DNA of 64,000 bases from Monosporascus cannonballus (taxonomy: Eukaryota; Ascomycota; Sordariomycetes; Xylariales). The notes below the pieces were generated by a model that saw only the letters and a program-made list of their open reading frames with translations, had not been told where the DNA came from and did no database searches. A program made the position numbers and the translations under genes. The stretch lies in NCBI GenBank assembly GCA_004154925.1, contig QJNS01000004.1, positions 124,001-188,000 on the forward strand, in the 5' to 3' direction. Positions 1 through 12,229 of the stretch are shown piece after piece (the first letter of the stretch is position 1; every line of letters begins with the position of its first letter).

Positions 1-1677
1 GTAAAGGTTTGTAATAAATATTAATTAAAAATAAAGATCTTTAATAATCTTTTGGCATTGTTTTTTTATTATATGTTAGATTAATGTTTTTAATTTAATA
101 ATTACATTATTGGAAATAATAAAAGGGGTTTTTCTACGGGTATTATTTTTTTTCGGGCCAGCTTTTTATTTCCCCTAATTAATAAATATTTTTTAAGTTT
201 ATAAATTGAAAATATTAATATTATTATTTATTATTATTGTTATTTCCGGTACTCTTTGGAAAGCCGAATCTCTTAAAATATATACGGATTATTCGTTCGT
301 AAATATATTATTTTTATGTTTCGTAATCGGGATATTTTTGTCAAGGACAGTATACAACGCATATTTTGCGGTATCGATCAAGGATTTTAGAACAAATATT
401 TTCTTTTTAATCATGGTATTCGCGTAATTATTTTTGTAATACTTTTTATTATGTTCGCAATATTTGTTAAATTAGATTCCTGGTTTTTTGTAATTTTGAT
501 CGGATTTCTTATCGTAATAACTTTTATTAGGTTTTTTGCTATAAAGAACCTAGTATATATTTAGGGTGGATTATATTTATATGTTTTTTCCTCTTTTTCT
601 AATTTTTTTGGGATTATTTCTAAAGTATTGGTTTTTAATCGTCTTAACGGGGCTTTTTATGTGCTTTATATTTCGCTGCCTTAAGTTCTATTTTGTTATA
701 ATTATAACATTGAATTTGGCTTTAATCCTTTTTACAAGTAACTCTTCATTCCATAAATTCTGGTTTTATACTGTAAAATGTATTATTACGTCGAAAAAAG
801 CTGGTATTAGCCATATATCGAGATTTGCTGTTATTTTTTCCTTTATTACCTTTAGTATGTTATACGTATTATGGATCGTCGATCTTGATTATTATAACGA
901 AATAATCCGACAGAAAATTGAGCACATTAAATTTGAAAAGCTTTTTTTGTATTTTTTGTAAGCCGTCGAAAAGCTTGGTTATTAATATTTTTTATCCTTG
1001 GTTTAACATAATTTCAAATTAACCTAACGTATTGCCGTAATTAAATATTAATCTTTTTTGTCGTAATTGCTAAATTGGCATTTCGGCTTTTGTTTTTTCG
1101 TTTATTATTTCGAAAACCTTTATTAATATTTATTTCAATTGTTTGTAATCGTTATAAATTGATATTATTTTTGGGTTTTGTTTTTCGACTGGCAAAATAA
1201 TATGTTTTTTTATAACGGGTTCGAATTAAATAACTATATTTCCGGTAAATCGTCCGGTTACGAAATTAATTCGTATAATGAAGGTAATTAATCAAATAAG
1301 AAAATACCCGAAATATATTCGGCATTAAGTTAAAAATAATTGTAACTTGATTAAGATTCCGTTGAGAAATTCCGGCTTAAAAAGCTTAAAAACTTTTTCT
1401 AGTCTTTTGCTAAAATTTAGCTAAATAACTTTGCTTATTCGAAAGCGCTTTTCGATTTCGGAAATCTTTTTTTCGTTTCAGTTTTTTAAAGGCAATTTAA
1501 AAGGATATTGTAAAATCGTTATTATCTTTTTAAAATTAAAAAATGCATTCCTTTATTATATCCAAACGTTATTTAATTTCTTTGTAAATGAAACAATTTT
1601 TTTTGAAATTTTCTTCAAGTATGCGAGTAATTAAAAACCTAATAAATAGGCTGTTCGGGTTGCTTATTATTAAATAT
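1..1677 (-). pseudogene. gag remnant of element A
   Basis: This is the decayed Gag (nucleocapsid polyprotein) region of A, recognised by base-level similarity to the Gag regions of J and H rather than by an open frame. The Gag start seen in J as ATG TCT ACC aligns here to ATA at 1675-1677, a G-to-A change typical of RIP. Plus-strand open stretches in this region (for example 206-427 and 566-961) are antisense shadows made by AT-rich composition, not genes. Confidence 0.6.
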
Positions 1678-1731
1678 ATTGTCGGCGATATTTCTTCAAC
1701 TTTAATAATATTATTAAATAAAAGTTTGCAA

Positions 1732-2065
1732 TGTATAACGGCTAAAAGTTCAACTAATTATTAAATTTTAATCGTATAAGTTTATATTAGCAAAAATATT
1801 GTAAGACTTTATAGCAATAAATTACTTAATTATGTTTCTTAATACTAAAAATACGGAAAAAGTATTGGATATAATAGGTATTAATAAATATAATAAACTT
1901 AAAATATTTCAATCATAAAAATAATAAATATATATATTTCTCCTTGAAATTTATTAAATTCTATAAATTATTCCGAATCCATATCACGTAATTTTAACCC
2001 ACTTGGGTCCTGTTTAGGTTACCAAGTAACTGTTTCCGAGACCTTCCTTGAGTTAGTTTATAACA
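1732..2065 (-). repeat. 5' LTR of element A (family 1, F-type U3)
   Basis: This 334-bp LTR runs TG to CA (tgtataacgg to ttataaca). Its left end matches the family-1 R/U5 end. Its right part matches the U3 of element F, including the segment near 2010-2045 that reads as a reverse copy of F's cacttggtgaccgaaacagg. It has only about one copy of the 52-bp motif that occurs three times in F. The base after it (2066) is RT sequence of element B. Confidence 0.85.
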
Positions 2066-3775
2066 TTCTTATTAACGCCAAAAGAATTCATTTTATATAT
2101 GAGAAACTAAATATATAAGATATATTATTATCCTAGAACATATCAAAATAGACCTCAAAAATATCGCTACAATTATAGAATAACAAACGCCGAATGCGGT
2201 TAAAAAGATATAGCCATTCTTTAAATTCCCTATTCTTATAAAATTTAATTTGAAATTTCAATAAAATAATTATTCTCTTACTTAAGCTTATAGAAAAAGA
2301 GAAGAAATTTAAATAACGGCCCGAAATAAAAAACATTTCACGAAATTAAGGACATAATTATTAATAAATTAATATTAATTACATACAATTTAATAAGTCC
2401 TATTGTTTTAAAACCGATACTTCGAATTACGTATTAAACGCAATAATCGGATAACGAAATAATTAAAGCAAATTATAACCTATTATATTCTTTTTATACA
2501 AGTTGAAAAAACTCGGGTTTAATTACGGTATTCCAAATAAGAAATTTATAGCTATTATAATAGCTTTTCAAAAGTTAGGATTTTTTTAAAGAAAATTTCT
2601 TATTAAGTTAAGGTTTATACTGATTATCAAAATTTTACACGTTTTACCATAACTAAAGAACTTATAAAACAATAATGATAATACGTAGAAGAATTGGCGA
2701 ACTTCAATTTCGTTATTATTTAAAGAAAAAGTTCGGAAAACGGCAAAGCTAATACTTTAAGTAAGCGATTAAATTTGAAAAGAAAATGAGACCAAGTTAG
2801 CCGTATAATTTTTGATCTTATTAAGAAAAAATATTGACGTTCACGACTTTTTACAAAACTTCGGATGACAATTTATTATGTATTAAGAAATTTAATAATA
2901 TACCAACGGATTCCTATAAAACCAAAATACAAATAAAATATATATTCCATAAAAATAACACAATATTTGAATGGGAAAAATATATGAATATCAATTATAT
3001 AGATATCTAAAAATTTACAAAACTCTCGAACGACTGCAAGGTACTTATTTCTTTTCTTAATTAAAAATAATAATCTAAAAAATACGACGATAATACGACT
3101 TTTAGAATTAGATTAAAATTCGATGATATAAACCATACGGAGAATTACAACTATTAACGGTTATAAAACAACCGTAATATTTGCAAAGGCAAATTTTGGT
3201 TGTATCTTAGAAGTCTATAAAAAATTAGAAAATAACGGGCCAATTAATATCAAAATAATTCTTACGTCAACGTGACTTAAATAATTATATTAAAAAATAA
3301 AAACGAAGTTAAAATTCGTACGTAATTAAATAAGTTAGTAGTATCACGAAAAACGGTTAAAGCAATTAATTTTCGAAAAAGAAAATATGAAATATTTTGT
3401 TATCAAAAATATTTCAACAAAAAAACCTAACAAGAAATTCGTTTTCAAATATATCGGTTTATACAAAATCGTTAAGAAATTTCAGAAAACAATTATTCAT
3501 TAAAACTCCCACCAAAAGTTAAATTTTATTTAGTTTTTCATATTTGCTTATTCGAATTAATAACGGGTATAATTAAGGTATATACGATATAAAAGGCGTG
3601 GAAATGGAAAATAATGCGATATACGAAATAAAGTAAATATTCGCTATAAAGAGAACGGACGGCGTTACCCAGTATTTAATTAAGTAAAAAAAAGAATCCA
3701 AATTTTGAAAACATCTAGAAACTCGCTAAAAACCTTATTAACGTCAACCGTCTATTAAAGAAGTTTTTATCAGTA
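2066..3775 (+). pseudogene. pol remnant of element B (RT C-terminus, RNase H, integrase, chromodomain)
   Basis: The first 300 bases match the RT thumb/connection of element I. Around 2520-2700 the RNase H block is readable, with a YTDYQNFTRF-like stretch that corresponds to YTDHQNL in I. Integrase follows to about 3560. A C-terminal chromodomain is visible near 3665-3775, with the pattern YLIK, then ENI, then KNLI; the frame appears shifted by one base inside it. Many stops, mostly TAA and TAG, show that it is dead. Integrase chromodomains define the chromovirus clade and are thought to steer integration into heterochromatin. Confidence 0.75.
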
Positions 3776-3839
3776 ATAACGGAGGTAATAAAAAAAGGCT
3801 CCTTAATTAAAATTCTTAAAAGTGGACCAGTTAAAAGAA

Positions 3840-4330
3840 TTAATAAGTAAAAGAGATAAAGGAATTTCGGTTTTTATACGCTTTTGCTTATCCAATTTAT
3901 TTATTAATTAAAGTCCGCGATTAATAATTTTGCTTTCTTTAACGTAAAGAACTTTCTTTTAACGACGGAATCGAAAAAAGCGATTAATGGTCTCATTAAT
4001 ATCGCGTTATGTTTGTACCAGATTTCTTTTTTTTCAATTTTTATTAAAGGCACAAAACGGTTTTTTTCAATAACGGTTCCCTTACGATTTAAACCATCTT
4101 TTCCTTCCTAATCCGACCCAAAAACTCAATTAGAACGCCAGAACTATAGTACCGATAACGGTTCTTAATATATTCGTCACAGTAATGAATTTTCTTAATT
4201 ATTTAATATTTGGTATTATTTTTGAAACAAAGCGTAGACGGCATAATTTCAAACCTAGACTTCATAATATAAGCAGCCAGAAATTTTAAGTATTTTTTTA
4301 ATTAAGATAATTACGAAGTTTGTGGTTAAC
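3840..4330 (-). pseudogene. Antisense 3' ORF remnant of element B
   Basis: On the minus strand, opposite to pol, one frame reads EIMPSTL near 4250 and then a Tyr-rich segment ending YYSSGVL followed by an EFLGRI-like stretch near 4100-4190. K has the same order (EIMPYTL, YDGSGVL, FLRRI) and F has EIMRYTP and YDSSGIL. Conservation between copies indicates a former coding sequence. Function is unknown. The frame is interrupted by several RIP stops. Confidence 0.5.
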
Positions 4331-4411
4331 GATATAACTTTCTATAATAAAAGATTAATAACTTACCAGGAAAAAAATCTTTAAAAGCAAAGATCTAAAA
4401 AATCAAAATCG

Positions 4412-4796
4412 TATTATGATCCAAATTCGGATCGGTTGCAATAAACGATTGGACTTACGTAAAAAGATTACGTAATTTGGATCCTGTACAATATTAAGAT
4501 TTAAATAAATTTACACAGAATAAATCAAATCTAATAGCATTTGATTTATAACAGTATTAAAATCCAATCAAAATCTAAGTAACTTATAAAAAAAATGTAT
4601 TTTCGTTACTTTTATAATATTAATATCATTTGCTTGCAATACTTATTAATACCTTTAACTTGGTTACCTAAGATACTCTTAGTATTGCGAGGCGTAACAA
4701 TTCATTGTATCTATTACTCAGATTCCCACGATACTCCTGCCAACATAAACCCGTCGACTTAGATTTAATAGTTTGTTATTCATCCTAGCCGTCACA
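4412..4796 (+). repeat. 3' LTR of element B (family 1, K-type U3)
   Basis: This 385-bp LTR begins tattatgatcc (TG mutated to TA) and ends gccgtcaca. Its U3 aligns with element K (gatcggttgcaa against gatcggtttcga, then acgtaatttggat). Its R/U5 end matches all family-1 LTRs. It is less mutated over its last 130 bp than over its first 250. Confidence 0.85.
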
Positions 4797-4944
4797 ATTA
4801 CGTAGAAATAATACATAATATGCTTAACGTCTCCTTAGTGGTGCGCACGTTCTCTTAGTCTCTGACACGAATATACGGACGCTATTCGTCAAGTATCTCG
4901 ATTAGAAAAATGCGAAGTATGTACTGTAACGTGGACATACTTGG
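4797..4944. other. Short unmutated remnant of the original locus
   Basis: These 148 bases have near-normal GC and keep many CA dinucleotides, unlike everything around them. They lie between the 3' end of B and the 5' end of C. Positions 4940-4944 (CTTGG) are the left copy of C's target duplication, and the right copy is 62285-62289. This stretch and 62290 onward were therefore contiguous before C inserted. No open frame or RNA gene is recognisable. Confidence 0.8.
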
Positions 4945-5335
4945 TGTTATAATCTAACTGGCTTGGCGTGCCTAAGAGACGGTCGGAGTAAGAAAGAACT
5001 ATATCCGACACAGAAATGGATTCCGTAATAAGTCTAAGGTTTTTAAAGGTTTAGTACTTTAAACCTTTCAAGTTATAAAAAGAAATTAAAATGTTCGATA
5101 CGCGTAAGAAATTAAGCATTTTAAGTATTTTAAGTTAAAAGTACGATATATGCGTTTATCATTTTTATAATTTAAATAATAATAATTTATAATGATAATT
5201 TATTATGGAAAATACTTTTTATATTATAAACCGTAATTATTTATTATATTTATAATTTTGAATCATATAAAACATTTTTAATATAAATCCGTAAGATTAA
5301 GATTTAATAATTAGTTAAATCCTTTAAACGTAATG
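4945..5335 (+). repeat. 5' LTR of element C
   Basis: This 391-bp LTR begins tgttataatc. Its first 100 bp are hardly mutated, whereas the matching bases of the 3' LTR (61948 onward) are strongly RIP-mutated. The two copies align throughout, for example over gtaataag and aattaagcattttaag. The 5' copy carries about 53 bp more in the middle. The end is degraded (tttaaacgtaatg) and placed by alignment with ttagacgtcaca in the 3' copy. Confidence 0.85.
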
Positions 5336-6652
5336 TATTATAAATTTGTCTGTAATATTACCGTTGAATTTTCGATAAGAATTAATGTTATTTTTATATC
5401 GGCCAATATTAAGAAATATTTCATTTAATAATTTTAAATTCGAAAGCCAGATTTGGAAATAAAAATTTATTAACTTGTTAATAAAATTAAAGTTATTTTA
5501 CTTGTACAAGTTTTGAAACTGAAATAAAATCTAAAAAACCGGAACCGTATAATAAAAATGATAAGAGTCGAACTTTTTTAACCGAGATATAAGTTTATTT
5601 TCGATTTTCTCTTTTTAACAAAGTTACGAATTAAGTTCTGGCCGTAAAAATACGCTCAATTAAAAGTGCGATGAATGGATTTAAACTTGTTATAAAGATT
5701 TATTTTTGAAAAAAGAAAAATAAAATAAAGAAATATTTATTAATGAGATTCTTTTCTTATAAATTAAATTCCAAGATAAGTTATACGTGAATTCTAGCAA
5801 TTTAAATAAGATATCGTTTACGTTATATCAAATGCTTTAATGACATTAAAAATTATTTTTAAATATATTATTATTTTAAAAAAAACTTGTAACTAATGCG
5901 GCATAGAAGAAATCACGAAGTTAATGCTTTTCGAGTTATATTTTATAAAATATTTATATAATATTAATATAAAATTAGTAAAAGTTAAGATTTATTGATG
6001 TTAAATAAATATATAAGAAATAGAATTAAAATCGATGGCAGATATTTTCAAACACATTATAAAAAAAGGTATAATATTTTACAATTTGACTATGTTAAAT
6101 CGAATTAAAAAAAGAATAAAATCATTTTTTTGCTTTTTATAATATAAATTTAAACCTTTTCGATTTCGGCGTTATTTATAAATAAAATTACAGAGAAATT
6201 AAATATTCTAATTATCACAAAATACAACATTCAGGATAGCAATATTAGACATTTAATATATTATAATAAGATCATTATATATCTATATTAAATAACATAA
6301 TTTAACGATCATCCAACAACAGTAGTAAGGTTATTAATAAAGTTTAGGCCGAAAACAAATAAAACGGATTACAATAAGAAATCCGGTAAAAAGATACAAA
6401 ATATTAAAAACTTAAGCTAAAAGCGCCCCAAAATAATAACTTATTTCAGAGTTATAATTAAATTAATTTAAAAATAAATAAATAACAATAATTACCTCGG
6501 AATTTTTAATAAATCTAACAAAATATATACCGTATATTATGGACGACGAAAAGGCCTGATATTTAACAATTAAAAATGTTTATTTATTAACGAATCATAC
6601 ATATATATGCAAAAATACAATTTTCCTAATTAGACTCAAAATAATAAAGTTA
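5336..6652 (+). pseudogene. gag remnant of element C, first part
   Basis: This is the Gag region of C after the 5' LTR, placed by its position and by similarity of the leader to elements F, I and K. Decay is so strong that no motif is secure. It is interrupted at 6652 by element D (target duplication AGTTA) and continues at 17639. There are stops in all frames. Confidence 0.5.
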
Positions 6653-6842
6653 TGTTATAGGCTAGAGCCTATAGGGCAGCGCGGGCTTACGGAGCGAGCT
6701 CCTTCGCCCGAGCTCACCCATACATATATAAAAAGTAACTACCTCGCTAATAACTAATTATTACCACCTTTTCCTCCTTACCTTAAATATAAACCGTTAT
6801 TAAGCCGTATTTCTGTTTAATTTACGTATCGTACCTATTATA
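6653..6842 (+). repeat. 5' LTR of element D (family 2)
   Basis: This 190-bp LTR starts tgttataggctagag and ends cctattata (mutated from gcccgtcaca in the 3' copy). It keeps a GC-rich core (gcgcgggcttacggagcgag) and a TATA-like atatataaaaagtaac stretch downstream, which would suit a promoter. The same sequence occurs at 12002-12190 and 17254-17443 (reverse) and at 17444-17633 (forward). Confidence 0.9.
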
Positions 6843-8990
6843 TATATTTTAGGTTATAATTTATTATAATTTTTAAAATGCTAAATAAAACTCAACAATT
6901 TTTGAAAAATTCCTGAATTACGGATTATAAGCCAAAGAGAATTTTAATAATAAAATAATTGCGAAATAATATAACTAACGAAATTATAAGCGAACTTATA
7001 ATATTAATGTTATTCGGAATTATTAAAGAAAGTTTATAATATTAATCGTTTATAAATATGCTCTAAATATTTGATATATAGCAAAACAAGTTTGCTAAAT
7101 TGGTTTTTAGCAATAATAAAGCGATAAGTAAATTATTTAACCGGACAACGGAAACAAAAAAATATTTTTTTACAAAAATAAAAGAAAATCCTTATAAAAT
7201 AAGATCAATTTCGCCCAAGATTTACGGTAAACTTATTACTTAATAATATTTTTGCAAAAAACGACGCGTAAACATATAAAATAACTGGCGTAAAATAAAA
7301 AATAAAATTAGTGTATTTATTTTTTGTTATATTTAATATAAAAATAAAAGAAAACCGGTTTATTTCCGGTTTCCTTATAATAATTTGTTTAAATATTATA
7401 ATATTTATATTGATTAAAAATAATTATATTTTATTTATTAATTCGCAATAAGAAAATTACAAAAAGGTTTTAACGGCGATAATTCATTTTATATAAAAAA
7501 GTAATTCGAAAATACGCAAATGGTATAATTTATTAGGAAATAATTATACTATATAAAATAAAATAATAATTAATAATTTTAAAATAAGTTCTTAAATTCT
7601 AAATTTAAATTAGCTGAATATAAAAATATAAAGTAATATTTAATAATTAAAATACTTTCTTTAAACGTTAATATTAATATATAATTTTATAACTCGTTAA
7701 TTACGAAAGATATAAGTTATAATAATTATTACCGTTAAATGCGTAAAATAAAAAAGGTAATTAATTATTTAAAAACTTTTATTTAATTATTATATAAATA
7801 AAAAACAGTAATTTAATATTTCGATAAAAGATTAAAATAAGTAATTAATAATGATATATTAATTAAATTAATAAATTAGCTTAAATAATAAATATTTAAA
7901 AAAATATATTTTTATTAAATATCGTATAATTAATTACGTTATTTTCTATATTTATAAATTAGTAATAAAATAATTAAAAAAACCGATATAGGGATAATTC
8001 GAAATAAGATTCGAATAACTGGCTTTTTACGAAATAATGTGGGATAATAAAATATAAATTCGAAAATAAAAGAAATAATATTTTCGTTACGCCGTTACAA
8101 ATTATTTAAATAGAAATACCCCAAATATAAATATAAAAAACGGCTTTGTTTAATTAAAATAAAAAATATAACAATAAATTTACAAAATGCCGTTAATAAA
8201 AATAACGATTCCGATAACGAAGATTTAAAAAAGTAACCTTTATTAAAAATAGCTAATAAATAATTAATAATAAATTAAATAATTCTTTTTTACATTAAAC
8301 GTTTTAAGTAAAAGTATTATATATATAAACGTCTTATTTAATAATAAATATATTTATTATTTTGCGTTTAATTAACGGCTAACCTACCGTTTAACGTTAT
8401 AACGTATATGTATTATATTTTGAAAATTAAAAGTAATAAAGAAGTAATAAACTTATAATAATTATAATCCGAAACATTATTGACGTTAACGTAAGTTTAA
8501 ATAACTGTGTAAAAGAAATATAAAGGTACATAATTAAAAACTTATTTTATATTATTATTTAGGGAAAATCATAAATAAAATATAATAATATTATATACGA
8601 AACGAAATAACGGCTTATTCGTTTTACGAACGATATTATTCGGCCCATATTACGCGAAAAAATATAATTCGATAAAGAAACTTAAAAACCGTTTAAAAAG
8701 AGGGTTACAGAGCAATAAAGAAATATATTTAATAACGGCTGTAATTTTCGCGACAATAATATAATAAAATTATCATAAAAAACAAAATATAGTTATTTAC
8801 AATTTTTCTAAAAGATATTAATAAAGCCTTAAAAATAAAACCGTAATCAACCTCTTAAAATATAATAAAATACTTTTTTTAAAAAAATATAAGAATTCCG
8901 AAATCTTTTTATAAATAATAAACTTTTATTATGAATATTTTATCAAGATAATAACGAGATAATAATGAATTTAAAAATAAATTTTTCGGA
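6843..8990 (+). pseudogene. Leader and gag/protease region of element D, strongly decayed
   Basis: By position this region should hold the leader, Gag and protease of D. It is one of the most AT-rich parts of the window, and no domain can be read with confidence in any frame. Its assignment rests only on its place between the 5' LTR and the RT. Confidence 0.35.
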
Positions 8991-11740
8991 TTAAAAAAAG
9001 TAATTATATAACAATATTTTACGGAATACTAAAAAGAATTATTAATTTTACGGAAAATATTTATAAACTTATTAGATAATAATTAAATTGGGATGAATAA
9101 GTTTTTCGTAAATATGCCGATATTATTTACAAAAAAGTTTAACAAAAATTTATGATTTTATATAAATTATAAAAAATGAACTAAAATTACGAAATAAAAT
9201 TATAACCTTTTTCCGTTAATAAAAAAACGTTACGAACCTTATTATAAATCTGGTAATTCACGAAACTTAACGTTCGAACAATTTTCTTTGAATTATATAT
9301 CCGCTAAAAAAATAAATTGAAAATAATATTCCGTATATGCTTTAGATTTTTCGAATAATTAGTATACTTATTTAGCCTTAATGATATACCGGTTACTTTC
9401 CAGTATTATATTAATACCATATTAAAAAAGTATTTTAATAATTTTTATTTTACGTATATATTTAATATATTTATTTATTTATCCGATTTTCAAACCGATT
9501 ATATACCTAAACTTAAATTAATATTTTGCCATTTCGCGAAAATAAAATTAAAATTAAACTTAAATAAATTTAAATTTGTAATCCAAAAAATCAAATATTT
9601 AAAATTTATTATTAAAATAAAAGTAAGCTTAAAAATTAATCTCAAAAAAGTAATTATTATTCGAAAATAAAAAATCTTTATTAATATAAAAAGAATTAAA
9701 ACTTTTATGAGGTTTGTTAACTTTTATTAAACTTTTAAAAAAAGCTTTAATAAAATAATAGTTTTCTTGTACGATTAATTAAAAAAAGCCTTTTGCAGTT
9801 AAAGAAATAAAAAATAATAAGTTTTCGATTAATTTCAAAGGTCTTATATTATAATACTTATTTTTACGTTTTAAAACCCCCCCAAAAAAACGATAATCAA
9901 TGCAAATTGTTCCGGCTAAATAATTGAAAAATATTTATCCGAATTTGATTCGTTAAGACATTTACGCTTAATTACATACTTTTATAAAAGATTATTATTA
10001 ATTAAATATATTTACAAAATATATAATTAAAAATTATTAATTATTGTTAAAACGTTAATAAAATAAAAAAGAAAAATTTAAAAATTAATTCATTTTTTAT
10101 AATCCTAATAGATTATACGAATTTCCAATATTTTATAAATATTTACAAATTTATTAAAAAACAAATCCGATAAATTAATTTTTTATTTATCTTTACTTTC
10201 GTATTTAAATATTACTTTAATAAATTAATAAGTTGATTTAATATTATATTTCGTAACGAAAAAATATTAAATTTAAAAAATAAATAACCTAATTAATTAA
10301 AGAAAAATAATTATTTAATACATTTTCGCCGATTTAAAAAGTTATAACATTTATAATATACTTATAATTAAAAAATAATAACGACCGATTATAACACCCA
10401 TCAAAAAATTATTTTTCAAAAAGAATCTTTAAAAAATATAAAATTTAAAAATTATTAAGAATAAAATTTTAAATATGGCGTATGACGCCGTAACTCAAAA
10501 ATTTCGTAAAATCCCTTTAGTTATAAATGCGGTAAAGGTTTTTATAACGGAATATTCTTTCTATTTTAAAAGTTTTTTATAATTTAAAAAACGTATTTGA
10601 ATTCTTATTTAAAAACCGTTCCGGATGTTATTAATTTAATAAGTACATATTTTTTATATTTTCGACCGTTTAAAAAAATATTACGATAGTAATATTAATC
10701 CCTAATTATTTTTAACCGAAGAGAATTTAAGATATACGTTACATTTGCCGTAATTACGATACATTTAATAAATAATACGTTTAGAAAAAATTAAAAAGAA
10801 TTTATAACGGCTTTTATAAATTTTAAACTGATTTTATTTTAGTTTTTCGGTAAATTATTTAGTTAATTTACCTGTAAAACAAAAAAACTTTTATTTGTTT
10901 ATAATATTTTAAAATTACTTAATAAAAACCGTTATTTTAAAACCGATATTTAATATAAACAAGAAAACATACGTCTAACGTTTTATTACTTATTAATAAA
11001 AATATTATAATATTTCCAAAAAATTAATATCTGATAAAGGAAATCATTAAACGAATAAATTTTGGGTTTATTTATACGATTTAATAAATATATAATAATA
11101 ACTTAATATATTTTTTTATATTTAAATTAACGAAATTACAAAAACGATTAACCACAAGACTTTTGCATATATTTGTTATTTTATAAATTATGTATTATAT
11201 AATTAGGCCATATTTCTACCGGTAATATAATTAACTTTTAACAGTAAAGGTTTTTAGTTAAAAATAAACTCTTTTTTTTAAATTTATAAATACGATATAA
11301 TGCTTAATAATAAAATATTAATAACGCTTTAATTAATTTTTAACAAAAAGAAAATTATTATTTCGTTAAAAATTACGAAAAGATATAAGATTCGCATAAA
11401 TTATGATAATATGGGTATTGGTTAAATTAAAATAATTATTTAATATTTTTAAAAAGTAAATATTATATTTCGAAATAAAGAATTTAATATAATTAAATTT
11501 AAAAAACGCAATTATTTTGCAATTATTTAAAGAATTATTTGAAATATATTATAAAAATAAGATTGACGTAATTAGGTTATATAATATTATAAAATTAAAC
11601 ATATTATCGGATATATATCCGATATTCGACGTAAATTTCTTAAAGTTAATAATAAAAAATCGGTCATTTAATTAAACCTCAAATAATAAGTAATTATTGC
11701 CAATATTATTAAAAAAGGAAATGAAATATATATTAAAATT
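8991..11740 (+). pseudogene. pol remnant of element D (RT, RNase H, integrase)
   Basis: RT is readable from about 9030. FTKLN lies near 9260. A PVTFQYYINTIL stretch lies near 9390-9430 and corresponds to APATFQ of gypsy RTs. The catalytic YxDD box is degraded to Y-I-F-N at 9455-9466, then LIFCHFAK and KIKYLKFII lead to about 9600. RNase H follows to about 10100. The integrase core is marked by LISDKG at about 11025-11040 (second catalytic Asp at 11033-11035), then TNKFWVYLYDL and the decayed equivalent of the HPQTDGQTER block. Stops are numerous and both Asp residues of YxDD are lost, so the enzyme is dead. Confidence 0.8.
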
Positions 11741-11749
11741 TAAAAATAA

Positions 11750-11962
11750 ATGTATAAGCCGCAATTACCGAAGGAAATTATTCGTAAAATAAGTAGGTTA
11801 TGCCGAACGAATATAGAATTATATAATAATTTTGAAAATATAATTATCCTTAATAATTTCGAAAAGTTATTCGGAAACGGAAACGGGATTGGCGAAAACA
11901 TTAAAACACGAATAAGGATAAAAAGAAAAGGTATAAATAAAGTTCCCGCCGTTTCGCCGTAA
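11750..11962 (+). pseudogene. Open 3' frame of element D, C-terminal Pol or small ORF
   Basis: This uninterrupted 70-codon frame lies between integrase and the 3' LTR. It contains SRLCRTNIELYNNFEN and a FGNGNGIGE-like motif, and ends PAVSP before TAA. The equivalent place in element E (minus strand, about 12230-12440) encodes LYNNFENL, FGNGNGV and KVAAVSP, so this was coding. It could be the C-terminal end of Pol or a separate small protein. No known domain is recognised. It is the least damaged coding stretch of the element. Confidence 0.55.
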
Positions 11963-12001
11963 CCTCGTTATTTCCTAAGGGCAAAAAAAAGGGTATTATT
12001 A

Positions 12002-12190
12002 TGTGACGGGCACGATGCGTAAGTTAAACGGAGGTACGGCCTAATAAAGGTTTATATTTAAAGTAAGAAGGGAAAAGAAGAAATAGCTAGCTACTCGCGA
12101 GATGGCTATTTCTTATATATATATGGGTAAATTCGGGCTAAGGAATTCGCTCGTAATCCCGAATTGCCTTATAGGCTTTAACCTATAATA
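12002..12190 (-). repeat. 3' LTR of element E (family 2)
   Basis: This 189-bp copy begins tgtgacgggcacgatgcg and ends cctataata. It is nearly unmutated in its first 130 bp (gtaagttaaacggaggtacgg retained) and is the best sequence for the family-2 LTR besides 17444-17633. It lies at the left because E is on the minus strand. Confidence 0.9.
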
Positions 12191-12229
12191 TTGCCTCTTT
12201 TTTCACCTTTAAAAAGTAACCAAATTACG

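Larger units (their letters stand above)
1..2065 (-). mobile_element. Element A: 5' part of a minus-strand chromovirus, cut by the window edge
   Basis: This is a Ty3/gypsy-type LTR retrotransposon read on the minus strand. Only its 5' LTR (1732-2065) and its Gag-side interior (1-1731) lie in the window; the rest is left of base 1. The interior matches 57080-58800 of element J and 25900-27480 of element H in the same order, which sets the strand. It is heavily RIP-mutated: TA dinucleotides dominate and both strands are full of stops. It interrupts element B, whose RT coding region resumes at 2066, so A is younger than B. Confidence 0.85.
2066..4796 (+). mobile_element. Element B: 3' half of a plus-strand chromovirus
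   Basis: B is truncated on its left by insertion of A; its 5' half would lie left of the window. What remains is the end of RT, RNase H, integrase, chromodomain, a 3' region with an antisense frame, and the 3' LTR (4412-4796). Domain order and strand come from alignment with elements I, F and K. It ends with the family-1 TAGCCGTCACA terminus at 4796. A family-1 Ty3/gypsy element with K-type U3. Confidence 0.85.

Noticed and set aside
566..961. A 131-codon plus-strand open frame, hydrophobic, looking like a membrane protein
   Set aside because: It is antisense to the Gag region of element A. The Phe/Leu/Ile richness comes from the T-rich complement of RIP-mutated purine-rich coding sequence. 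The homologous regions in H and J do not keep the frame.
2133..2336. A 67-codon minus-strand frame
   Set aside because: It is the antisense shadow of element B's RT coding strand, whose plus-strand reading aligns with RT of I and K.
5336..6652. Possible fungal effector or secondary-metabolite genes in the AT isochore
   Set aside because: Such genes often sit in RIP-affected regions, but every non-LTR stretch here aligns with or lies inside a retroelement, and no signal-peptide ORF survives.
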